NCBI GenBank assembly: GCA_965277855.1
Contig: OZ255847.1
Span: forward strand, 3,286,001-3,350,000
Source: Bog-105 sp965277855
GTDB lineage: Bacteria; Acidobacteriota; Terriglobia; Bryobacterales; Bryobacteraceae
DNA: 64,000 nucleotides
Direction: 5' to 3'
Every line of letters begins with the position of its first letter. Within the stretch, counting starts at the first letter, position 1. The position numbers and the translations under genes were made by a program. Shown here in pieces: positions 1-8,281 of the stretch. The notes under the pieces were generated by a model. It saw only the letters and a program-made list of their open reading frames with translations, ran no database searches and was not told where the DNA came from.

Positions 1-1
1 C

Positions 2-916
2 CTGATCTATCAGGTCACTCCCATCGGGACTCTGTTTGCCTCGCTGATCTGCTTCGGGATCATGACGAAATACAACGAAGTGACGGCGTTCAAAGCCGGC
101 GGCGTTAGTGTCCACCGTTTGGCTGCCCCGGTGCTCGTCGTCAGCCTCCTCATCAGCGGCCTGCTCTTCGCCTTCGACCACTTCTATATTCCCGAGGCCA
201 ATCGCCGCCAGGAAATGCTGCGCGCGCAAATCAAAAACAAGCCCGTTGCTACTTATCTGCGGCCCGACCGCCAGTGGGTATTCGGCCAGGGATCGCGCGT
301 CTACAACTACAAGTTTCTCGATCCGCGCAAATCGTTGATGTCGAATGTGAACATCTACGAGCTCGACCCCAAAACGTTCCGCATCGACCATCAGATTTCG
401 GCAGAACGCGCCTCGTGGAACCCGTCCGCGAAGCAGTGGGAATTTCAGAACGGGCTGAGCCAGATTGACAGTGAACGGGGCGACGATTACCGCCAGTTTC
501 ACGGCAAAACGGCTATCTTTTCCGAGCTAACGGAACCGCCCTCCTGGTTCGCCAAAGAGGAAAAAGAGTACAAGGAAATGAACTTCGAGGAACTAGGCAG
601 CTACATCCGCGAATTGCAGATCAGCGGCATGAACACCGTCCCTCTGCAGGTGCAATACTACAAGAAATTCGCCGTCCCGCTCTTCGTACTCATCATGTCG
701 CTGCTGAGTATTCCGTTCGCATTCATCGCCGGAAACCGCGGCGCAATGACCGGAGTCGGTATCAGCCTGGCGATCGCCATCGCCTATTGGACCATCGGAA
801 CTTTATTCGAGCAGATCGGTGATTTGAATCAGCTTCCTGCGGCTATGGCAGCCTGGTCGCCTGACATCATCTTTTCGCTGGCTGGCCTCTACTTCATGGC
901 GCGCATGAAGACTTGA
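2..916 (+). CDS. LptF/LptG-family permease, C-terminal part (5' end outside window)
   Basis: This is an inner-membrane permease of the YjgP/YjgQ family, which with LptB and LptC extracts lipopolysaccharide from the inner membrane. The frame is open from base 2; a Met codon at 62 is internal, because the preceding codons encode the typical membrane segment (ending CFGIM) followed by the family motif TKYNEVTAFKAGG. A hydrophobic segment, a periplasmic beta-jellyroll-like stretch (about residues 60-190 of the visible part) and C-terminal membrane helices follow in the family order. I cannot tell LptF from LptG without the N-terminus. The gene ends 13 bases before the tRNA on the opposite strand. 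The family call is secure; the paralogue is not. Confidence 0.85.
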   Translation: MIYQVTPIGTLFASLICFGIMTKYNEVTAFKAGGVSVHRLAAPVLVVSLLISGLLFAFDHFYIPEANRRQEMLRAQIKNKPVATYLRPDRQWVFGQGSRVYNYKFLDPRKSLMSNVNIYELDPKTFRIDHQISAERASWNPSAKQWEFQNGLSQIDSERGDDYRQFHGKTAIFSELTEPPSWFAKEEKEYKEMNFEELGSYIRELQISGMNTVPLQVQYYKKFAVPLFVLIMSLLSIPFAFIAGNRGAMTGVGISLAIAIAYWTIGTLFEQIGDLNQLPAAMAAWSPDIIFSLAGLYFMARMKT

Positions 917-929
917 GAAGGGAAGGATG

Positions 930-1006
930 TGGTGCGCCCGGACAGATTCGAACTGCCGGCCTTCTGGTTCGTAGCCAGACGCTCTATCCAGCTGAGCTAC
1001 GGGCGC
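930..1006 (-). tRNA. tRNA-Arg (anticodon ACG)
   Basis: On the minus strand a full cloverleaf can be folded. The acceptor stem is GCGCCCG paired with CGGGCGC, the D arm carries AGCTCAGCTGGATAGAGC, the anticodon stem is TCTGG/CCAGA around loop CTACGAA, and the T loop is TTCGAAT. The anticodon is ACG, so this is tRNA-Arg, probably with A34 edited to inosine. The discriminator base is A and the 3' CCA is encoded in the DNA (930-932). It lies between two convergent or opposite coding regions and may be expressed alone. Confidence 0.96.
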
Positions 1007-1012
1007 AACATT

Positions 1013-1975
1013 TCAAATTATATCAGCGCCATCCGCCGGGGGTGGCATTTCACCGAAGATAGAATCGGACAAAGCCAAACCTCGCACGCAGTTCCGTCCG
1101 GCCGCCTTGGCTCGATAGAGAGCCTCGTCCGCCACTCTCACAAATAGATCGGGACTCCGTTCGGAGCCATCGGTGACGGTGACTCCGAAACTCGCGGAGA
1201 CCTGGATTTCCGTACCGTCTACGATCATTGCGTGTTCGTAGAGCCGTTCCCGCATACGATCGGCCTGGTGGGTTGCCTGCTCCATGTCGCAGTTCGGTAA
1301 TACCACCAGAAATTCCTCGCCGCCATAGCGTCCTACCTGGTCATAGGTGCGCATGTTGCCGCGCAAGCGGGCAGCCGCTTCCCGCAGAACCGCATCGCCC
1401 ACAAAGTGTCCATAGGTATCGTTGATTTTCTTGAAGTGATCGATGTCCAGCAACACAATCCCAACCGTGCGGTGTTCGCGATGGCAGCGCGCCAGTTCCT
1501 GTTCGAGCGCGACCGAAATGGCGGAGCGGTTCGGCAGCATCGTCAGCAGATCTTTGTTGGCCCGGTCGCGTAATTCCTCACGCGCCTGCACCAGATCCAT
1601 TTGCAGATCCACAATGCGTTTCCCTACCCGTAACCGCCCCTGTAGCTCATGCTGGTCGAAGGGCTTGACGATGTAGTCGTCAGCGCCCGCTTCGAGGCCT
1701 TCCACGGTCTCGCCTTTAGTGTTCTTTGAAGTTAAAAGGAGGATGTAGGTGTAGGGCTCGCGGCCCATTTCACGCACCCGCCGGCATACTTCCGGGCCCG
1801 TCATTTCGGGCATCACCCAGTCCAGAATAGCCATGGGGGGAGGGTCGGGTTGTAAGAGAATTTCCCAGGCCGCTGCGCCGTGCTCGGCCAGCACCACTTC
1901 GTAGCCCCAGTTCGATAAAGCGTTCCGCAGCATAGCCCTGGATGTTGCGCTGTCATCTGCCACGAGAACCTTCAT
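1013..1975 (-). CDS. REC-GGDEF response regulator (diguanylate cyclase)
   Basis: A PleD-like response regulator predicted to make cyclic di-GMP from two GTP when phosphorylated. The receiver domain covers about residues 1-118, with the acidic pair in VADDSA and phosphoacceptor Asp52 in AILDWVMPEM; the lysine is in IVKPFD. The GGDEF domain covers about 150-310 and has an intact active site, GRYGGEEF. An RxxD inhibitory site (RTYD) sits five residues before it, so product inhibition is expected. I chose the ATG at 1975 because REC domains begin MKVLVADD; the frame is open to an ATG at 2029, which lacks a clear ribosome-binding site. No output partner is adjacent; it is divergent from clpP. Confidence 0.9.
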   Translation of the reverse strand: MKVLVADDSATSRAMLRNALSNWGYEVVLAEHGAAAWEILLQPDPPPMAILDWVMPEMTGPEVCRRVREMGREPYTYILLLTSKNTKGETVEGLEAGADDYIVKPFDQHELQGRLRVGKRIVDLQMDLVQAREELRDRANKDLLTMLPNRSAISVALEQELARCHREHRTVGIVLLDIDHFKKINDTYGHFVGDAVLREAAARLRGNMRTYDQVGRYGGEEFLVVLPNCDMEQATHQADRMRERLYEHAMIVDGTEIQVSASFGVTVTDGSERSPDLFVRVADEALYRAKAAGRNCVRGLALSDSIFGEMPPPADGADII

Positions 1976-2201
1976 ACTGGCCACTTTTGTTCCTCTAGAA
2001 GGTACTTCGGCCATGTACTGCTGAAACATTAGTTTTTTCAGAAAAATATTTGCCGGGTCGCAAGATTAAATGACTGGTCCGAACAGGTGAGAGGATACAG
2101 CGATGCCGCTCGCAATCATCGGAACGTCATCCTATATTATGGGTGTGACGCGAGAGTATTTCTTTCAAAATACTTAAATCGTTGTTTTTTAAGGAGCTTG
2201 G

Positions 2202-2822
2202 ATGCAGAATTCAGTACTAGTGCCGATGGTTGTCGAGCAGACATCGCGCGGGGAACGTGCCTACGATATTTACTCGCGTCTGCTGAAAGAGAACATCATC
2301 TTTCTCGGCACTCCGATTGACGATAACGTAGCGAATCTGATCATGGCTCAGATGTTGTTCCTTGCCGCGGAAGATCCTGAGAGAGACATCTCGCTTTACA
2401 TCAACTCGCCGGGTGGATCGATTACTGCCGGACTGGCCATTCTCGACACGATGCGGCTGATTGAACCGGATATTGTGACCTATTGCCTTGGGCAAGCTGC
2501 GTCGATGGCAGCCGTTTTGCTGGCTTGCGGCACCAAGGGGAAGCGGTTCAGCCTCCCCCACTCGCGGATTTTGATACACCAGCCGTCGATGAGCGGGCTA
2601 GGTGGTCAGGCGGCCGATATAGACATTTATGCCCGCGAGATCCTGCGCATGCGCCAATCGCTAAATGAAATCCTGGCCGACGCAACGGGCCAGCCGGTAG
2701 AGAAGATCTCCCGCGACGTCGATCGCGATTACATTCTCGAGCCTGACGCTGCTTTGGAATACGGCATGATCGATCGCATCATCACCAGCCGCAGCAACTC
2801 TCCCGTGCCGACAACCCGTTAG
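2202..2822 (+). CDS. clpP: ATP-dependent Clp protease proteolytic subunit
   Basis: Serine peptidase subunit that forms the tetradecameric ClpP barrel fed by ClpX or ClpA. At 206 residues it has the normal length. The catalytic triad is visible: Ser101 in GQAASMAAV, His126 in ILIHQP and Asp176 in DVDRDYI. The oxyanion/handle region (INSPGGSI and GGQAADI) is conserved. The ATG is preceded by a strong AAGGAG about six bases upstream. Neither clpX nor tig flanks it; a toxin-antitoxin remnant follows 35 bases downstream. Identification is secure. Confidence 0.97.
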   Translation: MQNSVLVPMVVEQTSRGERAYDIYSRLLKENIIFLGTPIDDNVANLIMAQMLFLAAEDPERDISLYINSPGGSITAGLAILDTMRLIEPDIVTYCLGQAASMAAVLLACGTKGKRFSLPHSRILIHQPSMSGLGGQAADIDIYAREILRMRQSLNEILADATGQPVEKISRDVDRDYILEPDAALEYGMIDRIITSRSNSPVPTTR

Positions 2823-2857
2823 GCACGCCAGTACTCACGAAGGGGCTGAGAGCCGCT

Positions 2858-3148
2858 ATGATCGAAGGCATGATGACGGTGCGGATCACCGAAGACGAAC
2901 TCGCCCGTGATGTGCGCGCGGTGTTGGAGAGGGTTCAGCAAGGCGGCGAAGTAATTATCGAGCGGGCCGATCATCGGCCTGTTGCAGTGATCAGTTCCCC
3001 CCATCGCACCGGTCGTCCGATCAGCGACATTCTTCGAGAGGCGAAACAACGCAACTCGACTGTTACGCTCGACGATGAGTTTGGGGAGGACCTCAATGAA
3101 ATCATCGCCAGCCACCAGAAACCATGGATTCCTCCTTCCTGGGATTAG
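2858..3148 (+). CDS. Phd/YefM-type antitoxin
   Basis: A 96-residue protein of the Phd/YefM antitoxin type. Its N-terminal half (VRITEDELARDV, LERVQQGGEVIIERADHRP, VAVISS) matches the DNA-binding fold of the family, and its tail is acidic and probably disordered, as expected for the toxin-binding part. Met codons at 2870 and 2873 are alternative starts. It overlaps the start of a collapsed PIN-domain toxin frame by 25 bases, a typical toxin-antitoxin arrangement. Because that toxin is broken, the antitoxin may be an orphan serving as a regulator or a leftover. Confidence 0.75.
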   Translation: MIEGMMTVRITEDELARDVRAVLERVQQGGEVIIERADHRPVAVISSPHRTGRPISDILREAKQRNSTVTLDDEFGEDLNEIIASHQKPWIPPSWD

Positions 3149-3310
3149 TGCTCGATTCCAGTGCTGTTATTGACGCCGGTTACTGATCGGACGGCTTGGC
3201 TAGTCGGTCAGATCGAGGGCCGGGAGGCGGCAAAGGGGAACGTGGTGGCTGCTAATCGTAGCGGCCGTCACTTCGATAAGATTCACGGACTGACTGTTTT
3301 CCCGTTCTGA
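3124..3310 (+). pseudogene. Internally deleted PIN-domain (VapC-type) toxin remnant
   Basis: Starting at an ATG inside the antitoxin gene, a frame encodes a typical PIN toxin beginning (GLVLDSSAVIDA) and then stops at 3184-3186. From base 3185, one frame over, the sequence encodes LVGQIEGREAAKG and then SGRHFDKIHGLTV, ending at the stop 3308-3310. These match the late part of VapC proteins (IEGxxAAKG and RHFxxIPGLTV). The first catalytic Asp is present, while the middle of the protein, with most acidic active-site residues, is missing. I infer an ancestral vapC of about 130 codons reduced by internal deletions. The remaining 3311-3529 bases hold no gene I can support; a small inverted repeat ATAAGC-TTT-GCTTAT lies at 3509-3523. 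Confidence 0.7.
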
Positions 3311-3529
3311 GAGCACGGCTACCCCCATCAAGGCCGTATCGGCGGGATCGCGACAGAAGAACTCCTGTTTGCTCGTACTATAAGGAGACGCCCGGGCTAT
3401 GGTTTTTGGAAAGACTTTCCTGGATTTGGTAGCCGAAGTCGCTAATTTGCTTGACCCTAGGTTCAAAGCTGGGTTAGAGTAATAGTTCCGTCACGGAGTT
3501 CCAGAGTAATAAGCTTTGCTTATCGGATA

Positions 3530-5116
3530 ATGCTACGATCACGGTTTTTTCTTGGGGGCCTCGCTCTCCTGGCGGGTGCCTTCATCGGAACGTGTCAAAC
3601 ACCCTCCAGCTCAAATCCTGCCGGCAGCACCACCACGAACTCTGGCACCCAAGCGGCGCCTGTCTCTCCCACTGACAGCCTTTTGCAGAAGGCGGATGCG
3701 CATTTCAATAGCGGTCGCCAGTTTTATTTCCAGGGCGATGTCGCGGGCGCAAAGCGAGAGTTCGATGCGGCTATTAACGCGTTGCTGGATGCGCCGGACT
3801 CCCTCGCCGATCACCGGAAAGTCGAACGCCGCCTAGATGAGATGTGTGATCTCATCTATCGTTTCGATGTAGAAAAACTGGGCGCAGGACAGCAACCGGA
3901 GGATGCCGCAGTGCCGTTCGACAAAGCACCCATCGACGAGGTCAGTCACATGACCTTCCCGGTGGATGAGAGCCTCACGCCCCGGCTCAAGACGGAGTTG
4001 AATCAAACGACTTCGGGTATACCGCTGGAGCTTTCCGAACCGGTTTTGAGCTACGTGCACTTCTTTTCGACCGAGCGGGGCCGCGGCATTTTGTTGTCGG
4101 GCTTCAAGCGGGGTGGGCGCTATCGACCTCTGATCGAAAGAATCTTTGCCGAAGAAGGCGTGCCGCAGGAGTTGGTGTACCTGGCACAGGCTGAATCGGG
4201 CTTTTTGCCACGCGCCGTTTCGAACAAGAGCGCGGTAGGAATGTGGCAGTTCATCTCAGGCACCGGATCGAATTACGATCTGGTACGGACAACGGCATTG
4301 GACGAGCGCTTGGATCCCGAGAAGGCCACACGTGCGGCGGCGAAATACCTGAAAGATCTCTATGCCCGCTACGGCGATTGGTACCTGGCCATGGCAGCGT
4401 ACAATTGCGGCCCTGGCGGGGTGGATCGCGCGGTGGAACGCACCGGCTATGCCGATTACTGGGAGTTGCTAAAACGGCACGCTTTGCCGCGTGAGACGGC
4501 CAACTATGTGCCGATCATTGTTGCCATGACCATCATGGCCAAGAATCCACAAGATTACGGTCTCGAGCATATCGACGTCGATCAACCGGTCGATTACGAC
4601 TCAATCCAACTCAGTGCAGCCACCAGTCTGGACCTGCTGGCCGATGCGACTCAGCAGCCAGTTTCGGTAGTGCGCGATCTGAATCCTTCGCTGTTGCGCA
4701 GCGTGGTACCCGCCGGTTTCCAGGTGCACATTCCCAAGGGAACTGAGAAATCAGCCCAGGCGGCGCTCAACACCGTGCCGGCGGAGAACCGGAAGGCTTG
4801 GCGCATTCACCATGTGGAAGCAGGCGATACGCTCGAGGCGATTGCCAAGTCCTTTCACATGTCAACAGGCCGGATCGTGGCGGTGAATCGAACAGCACAG
4901 TCTATTGAAGCCGGTGATGTGCTGCTGATTCCGGCCGTTTACCATGAGGAACGCACACCTGTCACGCGGGCGGCGCGCTCACGCAGAGGCCGTTCGCGCA
5001 ATGTATCGTCTGCCAAAACTCCCCATTGGCGCGTGCTGCGTTCGACCCATGTCGCGGCTTCCCGGCACGTTTCGGCGCACACGATACATCGAAGCACGGC
5101 AGCCCTGGCTGAGTAG
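3530..5116 (+). CDS. MltD-like membrane-bound lytic transglycosylase with LysM
   Basis: Cleaves the glycan strands of peptidoglycan to 1,6-anhydro ends in the periplasm. The 528-residue protein has an N-terminal hydrophobic signal (residues 5-20) with a Cys at 22, which may be a non-canonical lipobox. A helical region follows, then an SLT domain at about 195-330 with catalytic Glu222 in LAQAESGF and the motifs SAVGMWQF and AAYNCGPGGV. One LysM repeat lies at about 426-468 (VEAGDTLEAIAKSF). The C-terminal 55 residues are basic and low in complexity. E. coli MltD has two LysM repeats; here I see one. It is transcribed alone. Confidence 0.9.
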   Translation: MLRSRFFLGGLALLAGAFIGTCQTPSSSNPAGSTTTNSGTQAAPVSPTDSLLQKADAHFNSGRQFYFQGDVAGAKREFDAAINALLDAPDSLADHRKVERRLDEMCDLIYRFDVEKLGAGQQPEDAAVPFDKAPIDEVSHMTFPVDESLTPRLKTELNQTTSGIPLELSEPVLSYVHFFSTERGRGILLSGFKRGGRYRPLIERIFAEEGVPQELVYLAQAESGFLPRAVSNKSAVGMWQFISGTGSNYDLVRTTALDERLDPEKATRAAAKYLKDLYARYGDWYLAMAAYNCGPGGVDRAVERTGYADYWELLKRHALPRETANYVPIIVAMTIMAKNPQDYGLEHIDVDQPVDYDSIQLSAATSLDLLADATQQPVSVVRDLNPSLLRSVVPAGFQVHIPKGTEKSAQAALNTVPAENRKAWRIHHVEAGDTLEAIAKSFHMSTGRIVAVNRTAQSIEAGDVLLIPAVYHEERTPVTRAARSRRGRSRNVSSAKTPHWRVLRSTHVAASRHVSAHTIHRSTAALAE

Positions 5117-5260
5117 ATTCTCTCCAAACTCCACGTTGTTCTTTTGTAATCCAACATCAGCAATGGTGTGAGTTGTCAGAAAACTCGCATCGCACTGTGA
5201 AATAATTTTGCTTCTCTCATCATCTCGATGCATAGTAAGGAAGTGCGATAGGAGGAAGGC

Positions 5261-6019
5261 GTGAGTATCACGTACAATCTGGCAGATAAGCAGGAAGACG
5301 ATTTTGATTACGAGGATGAGCACGTTGAACTCGAGTCCGACAAAGACGAGTACGGTGCGGACGACGATCTCGACGATCTGGGCGAAGAAGAAACTGTTGT
5401 ACCTTCGCTAGCAAAGAAGGTTCACTCGGGACCGGCTGAGACCAGTAAAGCGCCGGAAGCGTTGCCCTCGATGACATCCAGCGACATGGGGCGAAGTCAG
5501 GACGGAGAAGACGACCTGAGCGAATTAAGCATCGTGGTTGTGGAAGCAGAGACTCCGCCGGTTCGCAAGGCCTCAAGCCGTAAACCGAAAAAGGCGGCCG
5601 CAGCGCCCGTTCCGGCGAGCACGAACGAGCCTGCCGCGATCCCAGCCAAGAATACTCCAGTAGCCAAAAAGAGCGCTGCCGCGGCGAAGAAGACTTCATC
5701 CAGCAACGCGACTGCGAAGACTGCGGCCAAGAAGGTGGCAGCTAAGAAGGCTGCGCCGAAAAAAGTAGCAGCTAAGAAGGCAGTCTCGAAGAAAGCTGTC
5801 GCCAAGAAGGTCGCGGCCAAAAAAGGCGTGACCAAGAAAGCGGTGAAGAAATTCGCTGCCAAGAAAGCGTCGCCCAAAAAAGTTGCGGCGAAGAAAACCA
5901 CCAGCAAGAAGTCGGCTCAAAGCAGGGCTGCCGCAGTCAAGAACCTGTTTAGCAAGAAGTCCGCTTCAAAGAAGGGAAAGAGCGGCAAGGCGGCAGCTTC
6001 CAAGAAGAAGAAACGGTAG
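5261..6019 (+). CDS. Histone H1-like lysine/alanine-rich protein
   Basis: A 252-residue protein with two opposite halves. Residues 10-45 and 80-100 are strongly acidic, while residues 110-252 consist of irregular repeats of the type AAKK, VAAKKA and TKKA. This composition is that of bacterial histone H1-like nucleoid proteins, which bind DNA through the lysine tail. The start is a GTG with an excellent AGGAGG-type ribosome-binding site at 5250-5256. The acidic head is unusual for the simplest H1-like proteins and might mask the tail or bind partners. A long hairpin follows the stop codon. Function is inferred from composition only. Confidence 0.75.
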   Translation: MSITYNLADKQEDDFDYEDEHVELESDKDEYGADDDLDDLGEEETVVPSLAKKVHSGPAETSKAPEALPSMTSSDMGRSQDGEDDLSELSIVVVEAETPPVRKASSRKPKKAAAAPVPASTNEPAAIPAKNTPVAKKSAAAAKKTSSSNATAKTAAKKVAAKKAAPKKVAAKKAVSKKAVAKKVAAKKGVTKKAVKKFAAKKASPKKVAAKKTTSKKSAQSRAAAVKNLFSKKSASKKGKSGKAAASKKKKR

Positions 6020-6036
6020 ACGGGATCGATTCATCT

Positions 6037-6080
6037 GGGCCATGCTTTTCGAGCACACAGTTCGAAAGAGAGCATGGCCC
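6037..6080. terminator. Long hairpin between convergent genes
   Basis: The arms GGGCCATGCT (6037-6046) and AGCATGGCCC (6071-6080) are perfect complements, extended inward by TTTCGA/TCGAAA with a small bulge. The hairpin lies between the stop codons of two convergent genes and is followed on the plus side by a T-rich stretch, so it probably ends transcription from one or both sides. Confidence 0.6.
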
Positions 6081-6093
6081 GGGTAATTGTGCT

Positions 6094-6309
6094 TTATTTT
6101 GCCCCTTTGCGAACGACCGAGCGGCAGCGTTCAAACAGCTCAAGAAGAGAATCGGCGTACTCTTCCGAGGAGCGAGGACCTTTGCCGCCAAACCCCGCAT
6201 TAGATGTTCCTTTGCCATAACTGGTGGTTACGGCAATGAACTTCATCAGCTCGAGCGCTACCTCGTCCGGGTTGGTGGCATGCGGCTTTTCTGCAATATC
6301 TTCTGCCAT
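6094..6309 (-). CDS. Small conserved-looking protein of unknown function (71 aa)
   Basis: I do not recognise this protein. It is 71 residues, soluble and mostly helical by composition, with a short glycine-rich loop (NAGFGGKG) between two helices, the second being LLELFERCRSVV. Its ATG at 6309 has an AAGGAG about 13 bases upstream, and it is separated from its convergent neighbour by a clear hairpin, so I take it as a real gene. A HipA-like kinase gene lies divergently upstream, about 100 bases away. Confidence 0.6.
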   Translation of the reverse strand: MAEDIAEKPHATNPDEVALELMKFIAVTTSYGKGTSNAGFGGKGPRSSEEYADSLLELFERCRSVVRKGAK

Positions 6310-6408
6310 GTATGATCGTGGCTCCTTGTTCTCAAATCTAGAAACTAGCCTGATTTTCGCACCTGCCGCGAAAGCAATTGAGGGAGCGGAAATTCAGGAT
6401 CGCCAGAG

Positions 6409-7242
6409 ATGCCGATACGCGCCCTGAAAATGATCCGCAAAATGCGCGGAGGCGCACAGGCGCATCTGGTCGAAGGCGAGGATGGCGCGTTCTACGTAGT
6501 CAAATTCACCAACAATCCGCAGCACCGGCGCATTCTGGTCAACGAATGGCTGGCGTGTTCTTTTCTGCGTTACTTGCAGATTCACGTGCCTGAGATAGCG
6601 CTCATCGAGTTGACCCCGGAGTTTCTGGGGGATTCGCCCGATATGTATCTGTCCATCGGGTCGAGACGCGAAGCGATACCGGCGGGCATTCACTTTGGCT
6701 CGCGGCTGGCCGTTCACCCGGAGAAAGTGGCGACTTACGATTTTCTGCCGGACAAACTGCTGCTCAAAATTGAGAACCGGGTCGACTTCTTGGGTACGCT
6801 GATCTTTGACAAGTGGGTGGGCAACACGGATTCGCGGCAGGCGGTGTTCTTTCGCGCCAAAGCGAAGACCTGGACCCCGCTGCGCGGGGACACTCCTGCG
6901 AGAGTGGGATTTTTTGCGCAAATGATCGATCAGGGATTTGCTTTCAACGGGCCGCACTGGCAATTTCAGGATTCGCCGATTCAGGGGCTGTATCACCGCA
7001 CGTCGGTCTACGACGAAGTACGTTCGCTCGATTCGTTCCAGCCCTGGCTCGAGATGGTAGAACATTTTCCGGCTGAAGTTATGGACGCGGCCTGGAAGGG
7101 AATTCCGCGGCAGTGGTTAGATGGCGATGAAGACGAGTTGGAGAAGATGCTCGAAACGCTACTGAAGCGGCGTGCGCGGACCGGCACATTGCTGCTTGAG
7201 GTGCGGCAGAAGCGCGCTAGTGCGTTCGCAAACTGGCGCTGA
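6409..7242 (+). CDS. HipA-like kinase-fold protein
   Basis: A 277-residue protein that resembles the stand-alone HipA-like kinase family rather than true HipA toxins, which are about 440 residues. Recognisable parts are the N-terminal segment GGAQAHLVEGEDG followed by a conserved VVKF lysine, the seven-residue motif NEWLACS, and the catalytic-loop-like FDKWVGNTDSRQAVF, where Asp and Asn fit the kinase fold. No HipB-type DNA-binding antitoxin is next to it, so I do not call it a toxin-antitoxin system. Its 3' end overlaps thiO by 26 bases tail to tail. The substrate is unknown. Confidence 0.7.
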   Translation: MPIRALKMIRKMRGGAQAHLVEGEDGAFYVVKFTNNPQHRRILVNEWLACSFLRYLQIHVPEIALIELTPEFLGDSPDMYLSIGSRREAIPAGIHFGSRLAVHPEKVATYDFLPDKLLLKIENRVDFLGTLIFDKWVGNTDSRQAVFFRAKAKTWTPLRGDTPARVGFFAQMIDQGFAFNGPHWQFQDSPIQGLYHRTSVYDEVRSLDSFQPWLEMVEHFPAEVMDAAWKGIPRQWLDGDEDELEKMLETLLKRRARTGTLLLEVRQKRASAFANWR

Positions 7243-8281
7243 TGGCATTCACTATGAGTTGGGCCGTTACGGGCGTGAGCAGGATGCCGTTGCGGTAGTG
7301 GCCGTAGGCGAGAAAAAGGTGCGACGACTGCCAGGGTCCAATCTGCGGAGCTGTGCTTGATGGACGAAACCCGATCCAGGTTTCGCTCGGCGTGGTTTCG
7401 GCCAGGTGCGGCAGAACAAACGCGGCCTGTTGGGCGAGAGATGCGGCCTGGGCGGGTTCGATGCTGCGATCCCAACCCACATGTTCGACAGACGCGCCGG
7501 CGATGAGCAGACCGTTGGCACGCTGCAAGAGATAGGTGTGGCCATGGCGGAGAATGCTGTTGCAGGTCTGGTCCGGCTGCTGGAAACCGATGAGATGGCC
7601 CTTCACGGGCTCAACCGTGGGTAGGGGTGCGGCGTTCTCTACCTGGATCGAACTGCTCCACGCTCCTGCGGCGACGACCACGCCATCGAACTGCTGCCCT
7701 TCGACCTGAACGCCGGTTTCGGCGACCCGGATGGCGTTAACAGGCGTGTTCTGCAAAACGGACACGTCCAATTGACGGCACGCCGCTGAGAGAGCAAGCA
7801 CGAGTTCGCGGGGATTGACGATGGCGTCGCCAGGGTAGAACAGGGCCCCGGTTAGACCCTCGGAACGGACACGCGGCCAGAACGTGGAGACCTGCTCCGT
7901 CTTGAGAATCTTAGAGGAAAGGCCGAAAGCAGCTTGGCGCTCCGCCCGGGCGAGCAGCAGACCCCAATCCGCGGAATCGTAGGCCAGATCGAGCGCACCG
8001 CATTCCTGATAGTCGATGGCAAGACCGGCAGCGCGTTCGAGCTCGCGGACAAAGTCGGCGTACAAAGAACGAGATTCGAGAGCCATCAAAGCGAGAGGCG
8101 AGGGCTCGTCGAATTCACCTCCGGGCGCTAGCATGCCAGCCCCGGCCCAACTGGCCTCGCCTCCAATCGAGCCCTTCTCGAAGACGGTAACTTTAAAATG
8201 CTGCTGCGCCAACCGCCAGGCAATCGACATTCCGATGATGCCGCCGCCCGCAACGGCAACCGAGTACTGCGGCCGGCTCAC
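7217..8281 (-). CDS. thiO: Glycine oxidase ThiO (FAD-dependent amine oxidase)
   Basis: A 354-residue FAD-dependent oxidase of the DAO/ThiO family. ThiO oxidises glycine to iminoacetate for the thiazole half of thiamine. The N-terminal dinucleotide motif VAVAGGGIIGMSIAWRLA and the ThiO-type EASWAGAGMLAPGGE are clear; a C-terminal segment LFLAYGHYRNGILL matches the second flavin contact. It begins at GTG 8281, overlapping the stop of the upstream LysR gene by four bases (GTGA), so the two are translationally coupled. No other thi genes are here, so related amine oxidase activities cannot be excluded. Confidence 0.82.
   Translation of the reverse strand: MSRPQYSVAVAGGGIIGMSIAWRLAQQHFKVTVFEKGSIGGEASWAGAGMLAPGGEFDEPSPLALMALESRSLYADFVRELERAAGLAIDYQECGALDLAYDSADWGLLLARAERQAAFGLSSKILKTEQVSTFWPRVRSEGLTGALFYPGDAIVNPRELVLALSAACRQLDVSVLQNTPVNAIRVAETGVQVEGQQFDGVVVAAGAWSSSIQVENAAPLPTVEPVKGHLIGFQQPDQTCNSILRHGHTYLLQRANGLLIAGASVEHVGWDRSIEPAQAASLAQQAAFVLPHLAETTPSETWIGFRPSSTAPQIGPWQSSHLFLAYGHYRNGILLTPVTAQLIVNAISASLRTH

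Noticed and set aside
3200..3466. An 88-codon minus-strand frame over the PIN toxin relic
   Set aside because: Its composition is unlike a protein of this genome, and the plus-strand frame matches VapC sequence better.
5497..5907. A 136-codon alanine/phenylalanine-rich frame opposite the histone-like gene
   Set aside because: It is the mirror of the lysine-alanine repeat codons (AAG read as CTT), not an independent gene.
6409..7242. HipBA toxin-antitoxin system
   Set aside because: The kinase-like gene is too short for HipA and no HipB gene adjoins; only the fold is supported.
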